Shown here piece after piece: positions 1-22,533 of a DNA stretch of 64,000 bases (positions within the stretch are counted from its first letter, which is position 1; each line of letters begins with the position of its first letter). Made by a program: the position numbers and the translations under genes. The DNA is taken from the NCBI GenBank assembly GCA_002104945.1, contig MCFH01000001.1, positions 1,136,001 to 1,200,000 of the forward strand. Reading direction: 5' to 3'. Source of the stretch: Piromyces finnis. Lineage: Eukaryota; Neocallimastigomycota; Neocallimastigomycetes; Neocallimastigales; Neocallimastigaceae. The notes beneath the pieces are model-generated. The model was not told the origin of the DNA. It was given only the letters and a program-made list of their open reading frames with translations, and made no database searches.

Positions 1-266
1 AACCAAGGATATTTTGGGAAATAAGATAGTTCGCATTGATTTGCTGTTGTTAATACAATACTCACAGAGGAATATAATTTATCTTTATCTACATTTGCCT
101 CTATAGTATTGTATTTTTTAGCATTTTGTTCGTGATAAAGACTATTTGGATGAAAGATGATTTTTTTATTATAAACATCATAATGAAACTTTGGAAGTTT
201 AACTTCAGGCAAGGCTGATAGAATAGTCTTTTTTTTCTTTATTTCATTCAATGTTTTATCATAAGA

Positions 267-329
<63 letters not shown>

Positions 330-1311
330 AATTTTTGTAATATCATTTTCATATAATTCTTGGGTAGGAGGTTCTATTTCATTTTCTGATTTATTCTTAA
401 TAAGAGAATATTTCCTTCCCTGATGTATTATTTTTATTTTTAATTGATGATAATTTGATACGATGGTATATTGAATTTCATAAAATTGATTTCTTAAAAC
501 ATTATAAAGAAAAGTTTTATGAATGGGTATAATTTTTATGGATTTTATTTTCTCTGATATCACATTTTGACATGAATTATATTTATTTTGTATTATTAAT
601 GAACCATTTTTTATCTAATAATGATTATGTTATTAATTTTTTTTTATAAAAATAAAAGTAAATAAAAAAAAAAAACATATAATAAAAATGTAGTATGGTG
701 GTATATCGGTGGTATTATATGTATTTATATATTCAATTATATTAAAAAAATTGGGTAAAAGAATAAAGCGTTAAAAAAAAGGTATACATTTATATTAAAT
801 AAAATATAAAAAAAAAAAATTAATATTTTAGCTTCATTTTTTTTTTTTAAATATCATATATGAATTATATAATATACAATAAAATAAAACACACCTTTAA
901 ATATAATATATCTTTTTTTGATTTATGAATACTATTAGAATATTCGTTAAAATCGTTACTAGATCTATTTTCGGTTTCATGGGTTGTTAACGTATCGGAT
1001 AGGATATTAGTATTAATATTTTCTGAGGATTGAGTAGTTTTGATACTATTTATTTTATATACACTAATATATTTTCTCCATTGTTTTAATTGTTTTATTA
1101 TTTCTTTTACAGATGTAGTTATTCCATTTAATTCTATCTTTCTATTTTCAGACTTTAAATAATATCTATAAACTAAATAGGACAATCCGAAAATAAAAGA
1201 TATCAAACCAAAAATGATTAATGAATGTAAAATGTAAAATGAGGGTAGTAGTGAAGGGTCATGATTAACTATATTTTGTATATTTTGTTCTGAGACTGTA
1301 TTTAGTTTCAT
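1..1311 (-). CDS. Single-pass membrane protein of unknown function, 3' part beyond window
   Basis: Two exons are visible. Exon 1 (1311-895) starts MKLNTVSEQN and carries one strong transmembrane segment at about residues 27-50 (FYILHSLIIFGLISFIFGLS), then a charged, coiled-coil-like stretch (VKEIIKQLKQWRKY) and a Ser/Asn/Thr-rich linker. It ends in phase 0 at a donor GTGTGT. The intron 894-615 ends in TATTAG, and exon 2 (614 downward) stays open without a stop to the window edge. Exon 2 contains a poly-Asn run of about 20 residues encoded by an (AAT)n tract at about 268-328, followed by a more ordered segment (LPEVKLPKFHYDVYNKK). There is no cleavable signal peptide, so the N-terminal helix probably anchors the protein with the long C-terminal part on one face of the membrane. 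I do not recognise a family. The exon join is inferred from phase and splice consensus. Confidence 0.6.
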
Positions 1312-2054
1312 TTAAAAAAAAAAGTTTATGTTTTATACTTTGAAAAAGCTTTATATATATATTATTATTATTATTATTATCTAAGTAAAAAGGTTGTTTT
1401 TTTTTTTTATAAAAAGTTAAAAGAATAAAATAGATTTTATTAATTAGTTTATAAAAAAAATCTTTTTTAATATAAAACTATTTGTAATAAGAGGAAGAAT
1501 AAAAAAAAAAAAATAAATAGTTTTATATTTTCTTTATATAATTAAATTTTTACAAAATAAAAGAAAAATTAATGGAAACAAAAATAAAAAAAGAAAAGAA
1601 AGAAAAAAAGAAAAAACTCTTTTAAATATATATTATAATTTTAAAATAATTTTAATCCTATGCCAGGAATTTTAATATTTTTAAAAATTATATATATAAT
1701 TATAAATCAATGTACATGTCTTATATCATTAAATATTACTCTCTTTATTAATATAAAAAGAATAATATAATTTTATGGAAAAAAAATGAACGACTAAATA
1801 AATAATTATTTGGTTTTAAAAAAAAAATAATAATTAAATAAAACAATTCCGATGATAATAATTAATATATTCATTAATTGATACAAAAAAAAAAAAAAGA
1901 TAATTTATAATCTTATTATTAACTTTTTTTTTTCCCTTTCATTTTTAATTAAAATTTAGAATTGAATTTAAACCACATCTGTAACCATTATTTAATATTC
2001 AAAACAAATCTATATAATTTTCATATAAAATAAATTATTATTATTATATAATTG

Positions 2055-2087
<33 letters not shown>

Positions 2088-4554
2088 TTTATTAGTATTA
2101 TTATTTTTATTAGTATTAGTATTAGTAGTAAATAGTATGAATTATTAATTATTATTAATATAGAATTATATTATGAATTAATTAATATAAATATTATTAG
2201 TTCGATGATAATTAGGATGAATATCTAATTAAAGAATTTAATACCTATATTAATATTCGTTTGAATTTATAATTATTATTAGTATATTAATTAATATTTA
2301 AGAAAAGAAAAAAAAGTATATTATTATTATTATATATAATTATAATTCTACTTCAAAAATAGAATTAAAAATTTAAATGATAATCATTAAAAAAATATAT
2401 ATATTTAAATTTTAATTTTAATTTTAATCAGTATAAAAAATAATAATAATAACCTATTTGATTATTTTATATTTTATATATAAATCTATATATACTAAAT
2501 TCATTTTAAAATAAAATTATTCAGCAACAAATCCATATACAGGAAATAGAATCTAATCTAATAAAAACAAAGAACACATTCCATTAAAGTAAATATGGGA
2601 GATTTTTGTATATTTTAAAAGTTTAACTATTAATATTTTTTAATTATTCCAATTAAAAAAATCATTTATACAATGAAAAATTAAACTTTTTAAATTAATT
2701 ATTTTTAAATCTATTTTATTTAATAATAATAATTTGGTAAAAAAAAAAAGAAAAAGAAAAAGATCTGGCCTTAATAATAAAATAAATGAAAAGATTAATA
2801 AAAAAAAATTATACTATCACCACCGTTTTAGAAATTTTAAATAATTTATTAAAACTTTTTTTTTTTTAATAATATTATTAAATAAAATAAAATTAAATAT
2901 TTTTGTAGAAAAAATTTATTATTGATTTTCTAAGACATAGTTATTTTTCTAGATAATTAAATATCTCCAGAAAAAAGGCTAAAGATTAAAAGCTTTAAAA
3001 GGATAGAGTAGAACAAATAATTTTTTTTTTTAAAAAAAAAGTTTATTTTTATCTTTTGAGAAAACCATGTGAAAACTAAAAAAGGAAACCTAATATTTAT
3101 TTAAATATTTAACATTGATGAACATTTAATGAATTGAATTTATATTTATTATAAATAAAAATTCAAAAGATAAAATAAAGGATAAAATAAGAAATATACT
3201 TTTTTTATTAAAAAAAAAAAAAGTATATTTAAAATAAATAATTTAATAAAAAAATATATCACACAACATCTTTTCTTATAATATATTACCACAAAAAAAA
3301 AAAAAAAAACGTTATAAAATTTATCTATGAAAGAATTAAAAATAATACACTTTTAAAAAATAATAAAACTAAAATTACTACCTATATGAATACTGGATTT
3401 TAATTTTAATTTTAATTTTTTTTTTTTTTAAATCTTTATTTCGTTTTTTTATTTTTAGTTGTTTTTTTTTTTTTTTTTTTCTATTTTTTTTTTTTTATGA
3501 CTAAAAATGAATAAGTAAATCACGTTTTGAAGGCTTTTTTTTTTTTTTTTTTAAATTAGTATGAGAATTATCTTTTAATTCCTTTCCTTTCTTTTCTTTC
3601 TTTTCTTTTTTTTTTTTTTTTTTAAAAAAAAATTACATAAAAAAAATTAAATATCGAATAAATAAATTAAAAATTAAACTGTAGATTTAGGGTAAATGAA
3701 TTAAAAAAAATGGGAAAGAAAAATAAATTTGGTTTTTTTTTTTTTTGTTGTTGTTTTTTGTTTTTGAGATGAGGATATAGTTTAATTTATAAAAAGTAAG
3801 TCATTTTTTTTTTCAACTTTTTATTTTTTTAAAAAATAAAACTAGTTGAAAAATAACAAATGAATACCTTTTTTTTTTTTTTTCAATTAATAATAATTAA
3901 TAATAATATAATAAACCAAATGGTTATCTTTTTTTTTTTTTTTTATTTTGTGGGTATGAAATAATTTATAAATATATTTTTTTTAATGAATTATTAATGA
4001 CGAGTATTAGAGAATAATTCATTCTGTCATCATTTTGTTTTTTTTTTTTTTTTTCTTGTTTTTTTTTTATATTATTATTATTTTTATATACTTTTTCTTT
4101 CCGTTTTTTTTTTTAAAAAAAAATATTCTTAAAAAATTTATATTATTAAAATTCATGGGTTTTGTTTTTATTGTAAATAATTTATGTTTAAATTAAAAAA
4201 AAATTATAATTTATTATAAATAAACTTGTGTAATTTGGTTAAAATTTTAATAGATTAAAAAACACCTTTTCTTATTTAAACAATTTAAAAAAAATGATAT
4301 TATTATCTATTTGAAAAACTGAAAAAAAAAATTCGATAGTAAAAGTGTCAAATTATATATATCTATAAATACTTTTTTTTTTTAAACAAAAAAAAACTAT
4401 ATATAATATTGATTTATATTTTTTTTTCAGTTTTTAATAATCATTTCATTTAAATATTATATAATTAATAAATAAAAAAAGAAAAGGTTTTTTATTTTTA
4501 ATTAATAAGAATCATCATTTATATTCTATAGTTTAAATCTAGAGGCCTTTTACT
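1312..4554. other. AT-rich intergenic region without recognisable gene
   Basis: Both strands are dense in stops. The stretch consists of A/T runs, short ATT repeats (about 2048-2090) and repeated poly-T tracts of 10-20 bases between 3420 and 4110. No ORF with protein-like composition and no RNA gene was found. It presumably holds the upstream region of the minus-strand membrane-protein gene and the terminator region of the RGS gene. Confidence 0.6.
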
Positions 4555-6393
4555 TTAGCTCATCAACTTTACAGATTTCATAAACTTTTTAAATGGATTT
4601 GGATTATTCTTTCCACCGGAAGAACGACTAACGCCACTGTTAAGTGATCCATAATTATCTAAACGGAAGGAAGCAATTGGTATTGGTGGTGTAGTAATCA
4701 TTTGGTATTGTTGTCCTTGACTATCTGTATTAATAGATATTTGGACATCTTGTAATATACGTTGGCTGTTTGGTGAGGTTGAAAGATGTTTATATGGATC
4801 TTCATTTATATTTTGAATATATTGAATTGGTGGTCGGAAAACACAAACTTCACCTGGAACTGATTCATCATCAAAATCAAGTTCTAAGAAAGCTCTTATA
4901 AATTCGTGAGTTAAAGCGTAAATAAGTCTATTTCTTTGAACGTTTGAGAAATGTAACATTTGTTCTGGGGAAATAGACATCTTACGTTCACCTTGATTAT
5001 TATTTTCAGCGTTCATATTCATTATTTCTTCATCAGCTTCTAATTCTCTCTTTCTTTTATCTAAATAACTAGTTAATAATCTGATGGCATTAATTTTGTA
5101 TTCTTCACCATATACATTGGTATTATCTAATTCATCAATCATTTGACGCTTAATATCACTTCTATTAAATTTTGCATAGGAGGATTCCATCAAGGCAAAG
5201 ACAGCTTCTCTTGCTTTATCAAAGACAGTGGTTAAATTACATGTCTTGCTATTTAATTGATTAAGAATATCTCTTCTTATTTTTTCATCAATATTGACTT
5301 CAATTTTACTTGAAGCATCTAAATAGGTTATGTAAATATATTGAGCAGCCTTGAGTTGAGCCTTGGCGTTTTCAAACATAAATATTTTGTATTGTTCGAT
5401 TTCAAGGTAAAAGAATAAATTTTCACAACAATAATCTTCGATAAGAGTGTGAAGGAAGTAGCAAAGTGGTACCTTACTCTTAAGCATAGCTTTTAAACCA
5501 TGTACAAGGATTTCTCCTACAGATACGTCTAAGCCTTCTTCATTATATTTATTGAAACTTTGATTATTTTGAGGTACTGGAGTAGAACTACTACTATTAA
5601 TACTAGTTTGGCTCATACTTGGACTTTGATATTGTTGTTTATTTATTCTATTTGATTTTTTGCCACTATTGCTACCTTCTCTTGCCATTAAATCTCTACG
5701 ATCGTTATCGCTGTAGGTTTCGTCATCAGAATTATATTTATCAGCACTATCTATTCTTTTATGACTTTTCTTTGGTTTTTCATAGATATGCATATCTCCA
5801 GATGACTTCATTTTTCTGTGTTTATGAAGATTTTTAGAACCAAAATTAGGTGAAAGATTACTATCCAACTTTCTATCATTTAAACTTAAATTACCCATTG
5901 ATCCGGTGATATCATTTCTAGAATTATACTCACCTCTTGGATCTCTTGGAACCATTTTACGAATAGAACTTGAAAGTTCTGAAGGTTTATTTAATACTGT
6001 TTCTGATTTTGTTTTTTCAATTTTTAAGTTATCCATTTCTCTTCTTTGATGATTCAATTGTTGTTGTTGTTGACAATATTGAATACTTTTTTGAATATCT
6101 TCTTGGTGTTTTTGTAATTGATATTTTAATTCTTGATTTTGTTTATAATATTTTTGTTTCTGGTATGCTTGTTGATAATCATCCATACTAGAACTTTTGT
6201 AATTTAAACTATCTTCTCTTTTATCATAAGTAGTTGTTGGTGGAGGAGCCATTGCAAATCCTGGTGAATTTTTTGATTGTTTTATTGAATTTAATACAGC
6301 ACTATCTGAATCGATATTTCTATGTTGTATTCTGTATTTCTTTGGATTACTAAATCTATTATAAGTTATATGATTTAATTCTTCATTATCCAT
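4555..6393 (-). CDS. RGS-domain protein (regulator of G-protein signalling)
   Basis: A 612-aa uninterrupted ORF. The region around residues 296-412 is an RGS domain: ILVHGLKAMLKSKVPLCYFL, then the core ENLFFYLEIEQYK, then IYITYLDASSKIEVNI, and FDKAREAVFALMESSYAKF near the end. These match the conserved ENLxFWxxxxxY and FxxAxxxVxxLMexdsYxrF patterns. RGS domains accelerate GTP hydrolysis by heterotrimeric G-alpha subunits and so shut off receptor signalling. The N-terminal half is low-complexity: a Gln/Lys-rich, probably coiled-coil segment at about 73-122, and a Ser/Lys-rich disordered linker to about 285. The C-terminal 150 residues have no recognised domain. They begin with a possible helical pair (EEYKINAIRLLTSYLDKRKR) and end in a basic tail (KKFMKSVKLMS) that could touch membrane. 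No intron is needed, unlike the neighbouring genes. A GPCR-like gene lies about 16 kb away. Confidence 0.88.
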   Translation of the reverse strand: MDNEELNHITYNRFSNPKKYRIQHRNIDSDSAVLNSIKQSKNSPGFAMAPPPTTTYDKREDSLNYKSSSMDDYQQAYQKQKYYKQNQELKYQLQKHQEDIQKSIQYCQQQQQLNHQRREMDNLKIEKTKSETVLNKPSELSSSIRKMVPRDPRGEYNSRNDITGSMGNLSLNDRKLDSNLSPNFGSKNLHKHRKMKSSGDMHIYEKPKKSHKRIDSADKYNSDDETYSDNDRRDLMAREGSNSGKKSNRINKQQYQSPSMSQTSINSSSSTPVPQNNQSFNKYNEEGLDVSVGEILVHGLKAMLKSKVPLCYFLHTLIEDYCCENLFFYLEIEQYKIFMFENAKAQLKAAQYIYITYLDASSKIEVNIDEKIRRDILNQLNSKTCNLTTVFDKAREAVFALMESSYAKFNRSDIKRQMIDELDNTNVYGEEYKINAIRLLTSYLDKRKRELEADEEIMNMNAENNNQGERKMSISPEQMLHFSNVQRNRLIYALTHEFIRAFLELDFDDESVPGEVCVFRPPIQYIQNINEDPYKHLSTSPNSQRILQDVQISINTDSQGQQYQMITTPPIPIASFRLDNYGSLNSGVSRSSGGKNNPNPFKKFMKSVKLMS

Positions 6394-7976
6394 TATAAAT
6401 ATTAATAATTGGTTATTATATTATTACTTTTTATTAATAATAAATTTTTTTTTAGAAAATTAAAAATTAATATTAAATAATAATAATATTCCCAATAAAG
6501 ACAAATTTATATATTAAAAATATACATATACATAATAAATATATATTAAAAACTTTGTTAACAAATTATGTTACCAATATTAAAATTTTCATATTATTTT
6601 CTTCTATTTTTATTATACTACATTCATCATAGTTTACTAATATAATATGAAAACATAAAAAAATAAATAAAATACTTTAAGTTTTTCAATTAGTTACCTT
6701 TTTTTTTTCTTTTATTTTTTTTTTCTTGTTGTAATAAATCTGTAGTTTTTTTTTTTTTTAATGATTAATCAATTTAAATTCTATAATTACTCAATTTTAA
6801 AAAAAAAAAAAAAGAAAATTACTTCCTTCTTGTTTATATATAATATTTATTTTATTATGTAAAATAGATAAATTTAATTTTATATCATAAACAATATATA
6901 TTTAATATATGTTAATATATTACATTTATATTTATATTAATTTATTAAACAATATTAATAGTAGAATAAAGAAATTAATATAGTAAAAACTATATATTAA
7001 TATAATAAAAAAATTTTTTATATCAAGTTTAATATCATGAATTGTTATACAGCCTTTTCCTTTTTTAATATAAATTTATTATATTTAAATAAATTGCCGT
7101 AATATTTATTAATATATTAATTATAATTATAATGATTTTAATAACAGTAATTAATATATTTTTAATATATTTACATAATATTAATTTATTTATTATATAT
7201 ATTAAAATATTTATACAATTTATTATAATATATTGAATTTTTATAATTTTTTTTTATATATTAATGATATAATTCATCACAAAATAACTTTTAATTATCT
7301 TAATTCATATATAAACTTTATTATCAATAATTAAAATACCACTACTTTTTACCATGCAACCTTTTTTTATAGGCACAATTTCAAAACTATAAAGCTTAAA
7401 TTATAATTAAAAAAAATTGTTCGTTTATAATAAAAAAGTTTTATTATAAATAAACAATAGACATCAATTATTTTACATAATAACAAGTGTTACCATCACA
7501 ATAATTCTTTATAGAAATGTAGCATTTATTAATAAATTTAATGTAACATAGATGATATATTCAATACTGTATATTATTAATAATAATTATTAAACAAAAA
7601 AAAAAAGAAATGATATAATATATATTTTATATATTTTATATTATCTAAGGTAGATTTAGGTAAAAACGTAGAAAAACTTCAAGATAGTACATAAGAAAAA
7701 ATATATATAAAAAAAAGTTAAACATTTTTTACAATGAATAATAATAATCAATAGAAATATAATAAATCAGGTGCTTATATAAAAGAAGAAATAAATATAA
7801 GCCAATATAATGGGTAATAATGAATAATGTATTAAAAATAGTTCAATTTTTTTAAATCAATGTTTTTTGATTAGGCCATATTGAATTAAGTTATTTTTGT
7901 TATTTGTTTGTTTATTTGTTATTTACACATGTTTTTTATAGGATATTTTTATGGGTTATTTATTTTTGTTATTCTA

Positions 7977-8142
<166 letters not shown>

Positions 8143-11100
8143 TATACTTTTTATTTTTTTTTAATCTATTCAAAAATTATTTAAAAATTAATTTAAAATA
8201 AATATGATTTAAAGTTTATTAATCAACTTATAAAAATATAATAATTACAATTATAAATTTGTGAAGATGACTATATTATATTAAATATAAATTAAATTTA
8301 ATATATATAATTTATTAGTATTGAATAATTAAATTTAATTTTTTTTTAGATTTCAGAAACATCTTTTAAAAAAACTTTATTCAATTATCCCATAAACAAA
8401 TGTATTTTTAATTCTATTCATTTATAACTATAATCTTAAATTTATAATACTTTATTTCCCTTAAAAAAAAAAGAATAATAAATAAAAAGGTTTTATAAAA
8501 GGATAAATTTTTGAACAATTAAAAATGACTTTTATCTAATACTTTTTTAATTTAAAAAAGGAAAAATAAATAAATGAAAAAACAATTAAAAATTATTATG
8601 AATTAAACTTTAATATTGTAAATTTTGTATTACATTACATAATCCAATTTTATTATAATTTTAATAAAAAAAAACATATTATTCTAATGATGATTTATTA
8701 TCATTCAACCAAACTTTTTGTTGAATGAGAGTCAATAGATAGGGCAATAATCATACTGCTTAACATTATAGTAATAATAATTATCTATATTATTTGGTAT
8801 TCTAAAATAATGAGATAGATACTAATAAACATTTATACTTTTGATATTATAGTAATAATAATTTATATATATCTATATTAATTATATTAATTATACTAGT
8901 AATCTTTTTTAAATTTAAACACTATAAATGTCAATCTTTGATATAAAATTGTACAATACTAATATTACTTATTATAATTAATATTGCATGAATTTATAAT
9001 ATTATTCAATAATGCATATTACTGGCCGGCTTTTTTTTTTTATTTATTATTATTTTATTTTCTCTTTTTATTTTGATCAATTTAATTTATGATAATGTAT
9101 CCAAATCTTTAATAATATACAATAATAATTCTTTGGTAGCAACAAATAAAACTATAAATTTCATTACTATTTTTTTTTTAAACAATGCATCCCTTTTTAC
9201 TTGAAATTATAATTTCATTTAAAATAAAACATCATCATACTTTTCTTTAAACTATTGTTATTATGTTCATTATGCTTTGTTGTTTGATGCCACTTTTTCA
9301 TTATTATTAATTCTTTTATTATTAACAAAATATTATTACAAAAAAGGGATAATAAGCAATTTAATATTACGATAGAGTTTCGTATGATAATAATTATTAT
9401 ACAAAAAAGATGATTTTTACATAAAGATCAATATTACATAAATAAATAGGTTTATTATGTGACATATTAATTATAATAACTTTTTACATTTATTATTTTG
9501 GGAAATAAAAAAAACTTTTAATAAAAAAAAAACTAAAAATAAAAAAAAGTTGACCAATATTTTATTCCTACCATTCTTTATATAAACCTTAAAAAATAAG
9601 AATTTCATTTTAATATTACATAAAATAGATATTATAGGAAATAAAAAAAATAATTAAAAAAAAAAGGATAAAAATATTAAAACGGCAAAAAAAAACAATT
9701 ACTTTAAAATCTCCATATAAATAAATTAAAGGAAACCTCTATTATCACCCAGTATATATTTAATCTTGATAAATAAAAGACTTTTAATACAAAGATTAAC
9801 ACTTATAATCAGTAAGAAAAAAAAAGAAAGACTTGTTTATCATCATCAATAAAAGTAATTATAAATTTAAAATGGCCAGGATAAATGTTGATTATTATTA
9901 GTTTTGTTAAGCTATAACAATTTTATTCCTTTTTTTTTTTGGTTTAGTTCATGCTATAAAAAGAAATATTTATTGGCAAATGAATATAAAACATATGAAT
10001 AACATTTTTGTTCAGTTCTTTGTGTAATTTAATTTAGATTTTAATTAATTCCAACTAAATTAAATTTAATTTAATTCTATTATTAATTAAAGTTTATTAG
10101 ATATTAATATATTTGTTTATTTTAATATACAGTTATAAATAGGTGTGAATAAATATTAATATGTGACACTCAATTTATTAATATAATATTAATATTATTA
10201 AACACATGGACTTTAAACGGTATCAATTGAATGTAACACAAAATAAATTACTTTTTAATATTGTTGATTAAACAATAGTATTACTATTTTCATTAAAATA
10301 AATTTTATTTTATATTATTTTTAAATCATAATGACTTCATTTTTTGATATTAAAATCATTGATGTTGTATGGAGGACAAAGATTTTATATTGATTTAGAT
10401 CATAAATGTAACAATAAAAAAAAATAGATTAAATTGTCATATGATTTTTTAGTTCATGTGTGAAACAAAAAAAATTGACTTGAAATTGTTTCTTTTTTTT
10501 TTTTTTAATTCTTATGAAATGGTTAAGCAATTTTCTTTCTACTCTTTTTTATTTTAGTAAAATAAAATAAAATAAAAAAAAGAAAGAAATCTATAGTTTA
10601 GTCTTTTAGCTATATTTTTCATTTTAATCATTATTTATTTAAAGTATTTACTTATTTTAATGGTAAATATCTTTATTAACCATTTATATGTGTCATCGGA
10701 AATGCTAATAAATAATACATTAAAGCTTTTAATGGTATAAATAATAATTATGTGAATAAAAGATATTAAAACAACATTGTGATTTTTATTATGTCCCTCA
10801 TTCCAATGATCCTTTTATATTTTAGCAAGCAAAATATCATTGTGTTATACATTAAATACAATTTTAATATTCTGATTTTTTTTTTCAAAAAATGTTTTTA
10901 TAATAAAAAAAATAAATGTAACATCATATTAATTATAGATAAATAGTTGATTCAAGATCTATATTAGTATCTATCATAACTAATCAAAAAAGGAATTAAT
11001 CCTAACATTTTATTTCTATATTTCTATGAATGAAAATGAATGTTATAAGCAAAACTATGAGTTTATTCATTAGAATATTATATATAATAATGTTATTATC

Positions 11101-11236
11101 AAATAATAACACTTTTTAAAATTGGTTGTTTTTTTTTTAAAGAAAAAATTAGTAATACAGAAATAGATCGGACAATAATTTAATTTTTTAATAATGTTAA
11201 TGTGGTGTAGAAACCATAAAAACAAAAAATTTAATT

Positions 11237-11395
11237 TATTTATTTGTTTACTTATTTATTTATTTATTCATTCATTCATTTATTTATTTATTTGTTTATT
11301 TATTTATTTGTTTATTTATTTATTTGTTTATTTATTCATTCATTCATTCATTCATTCATTCATTTATTTATTTGTTTGTTTATTTATTTATTTGT

Positions 11396-11466
<71 letters not shown>

Positions 11467-11480
11467 TTTATTCATTCATT
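11237..11480. repeat. Compound tetranucleotide repeat (TTTA/TTCA/TTTG)n then (GTTA)n
   Basis: About 240 bp of 4-bp units. Blocks of TTTA alternate with TTCA and TTTG variants, then a pure TTTA block, then seven GTTA units (about 11436-11467). Variant units recur in clusters, as expected from replication slippage and block duplication. Confidence 0.9.
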
Positions 11481-12344
11481 TATTAATTTAATAATTTGAT
11501 AATTATAAAGAAATAAATAGTTAAAAATAGTATCATTAAATCTCTTAATTATGATATATAGTTTAATAAGAAAAGAAAAAAAAGAAAAAAACAACAAAGG
11601 ATTAATTATCACAAAAAGTTTCAAGTGTTAACTAATACTATTGAACTTGTATAGTATTTTTTTAAAATTTTAAACTTTTAATTAAAATCAATTTGGATTG
11701 TATCCTACATTTAATATAATTTATGATAACCCTATAAAATACTAAATGTTGAAAACCTGATTTAAAGTGGTATTAAGAATAGTGTTTAATATCTATTTTA
11801 ATATATATAAATATCTTTAACAATATTATATATATTACATTAGGTTAAGTGATAATTTAAATATTTCATGGTGAATTTTTAAACTTTTTCAATTTTTACA
11901 GGTAAAAAACTAAATAAACTTTATTTAATTGAATATTATTTAATAAAAAACAAAATTAAAAGAAAAAAAAAAACAATTCTAAAGTATTCTAAAATTTTAC
12001 AAAATAAAGCCAAATATTTTTTTATTCTTATACGGTTATCCGTTATTTAGTTGGCGTATTATTTAGAAATATACCTCATTTACAATAGATATAAATACGA
12101 GAATATAGAAAATAACAATTATATAATTTGAAATCTATTATTTTCAACCAAAAATTACATCAATGGATATCATTTTTTTATTTACAAATTTATAAATTCT
12201 ATTATTCTCTATATAAATTTTAATTTATAATAAATAAATAAGAAAATTAAAAGCGTTTTGGAAAAAATAAAATAATCATTAAAATAGGCATTTTTATCGA
12301 TTATCATCAATATTTTTTTATATTCAATATAAATTAGATACAAA

Positions 12345-21613
<9,269 letters not shown>

Positions 21614-22261
21614 ATCAGTTTTTAAAAATTTGTTTTTCCTATTTTTTGCTTCTAATTCTATTAAAATTGGATTTTTAGAATAATTAATATATATATTCAT
21701 ATTATAACTTCATAATTATTTTTCAATAATGTATATAATTATCGATATTCAATTTTTTATCATAATCTTTTTAGTTTAATAATATGTTTTTAACTTTTAA
21801 TATACTTTAATTGTATCAATTATTAAAAAATAAAATATAGATAAAAGATATATATTATAAGTATTTCATAATTACTTTAATATTTTTTAAATCATAATTA
21901 ATTATGCTAAATCCTATTTTTTACTTTTAATTAGTTATGAAATATAATTAATGATTTTATTTAATACACAAAATAAAAATCAAAATTAAAAATTTTTAGA
22001 TTACAATCTAAAAAGCTATTAAATTTTATTTTAATTGACAACTATATTATTATATAGTATTATAAAATAATGTTAGATAGATAAATAGGCATACTCTTCA
22101 ATATATCATATTCACATTATTTCTATAATATAAAATATTAATTTATATATAATATTAAATACAAAAATAAAATATTTTTGAATTGACAGCTTTATATATA
22201 ATCCTATAATTAACTTAAATTTATAATTATTATTTTTAAAAATAATTCAAATATTAAAGTC

Positions 22262-22308
<47 letters not shown>

Positions 22309-22533
22309 TGAAACTTTTATTTTTTATTATATGAAAAAAAATTATATATTAATTATAATAAAAAATAATAAAAAATAGTAATAAATATATATCGTATGAT
22401 AAATATGTACAATATTTTATAATTATATAATATAAAATAATAAAAAAGGTTTTAACTCTATGTAGATGGTTTTATAAAAATATCAATCTTTTTAATAATT
22501 ATCATAAAACAAAGTATTAATAAATGAGTAATA
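21614..22533. other. AT-rich intergenic spacer
   Basis: No coding sequence seen. It contains an ATT repeat at about 22264-22308. It separates two genes in the same orientation, so it holds the 3' end of the membrane-protein gene and the promoter of the receptor gene, but no specific element can be named. Confidence 0.55.

Noticed and set aside
11194-11447. Plus-strand frames with YLFIYLFI repeats
   Set aside because: Products of a TTTA tetranucleotide repeat; composition is not protein-like and no splice or homology support exists.
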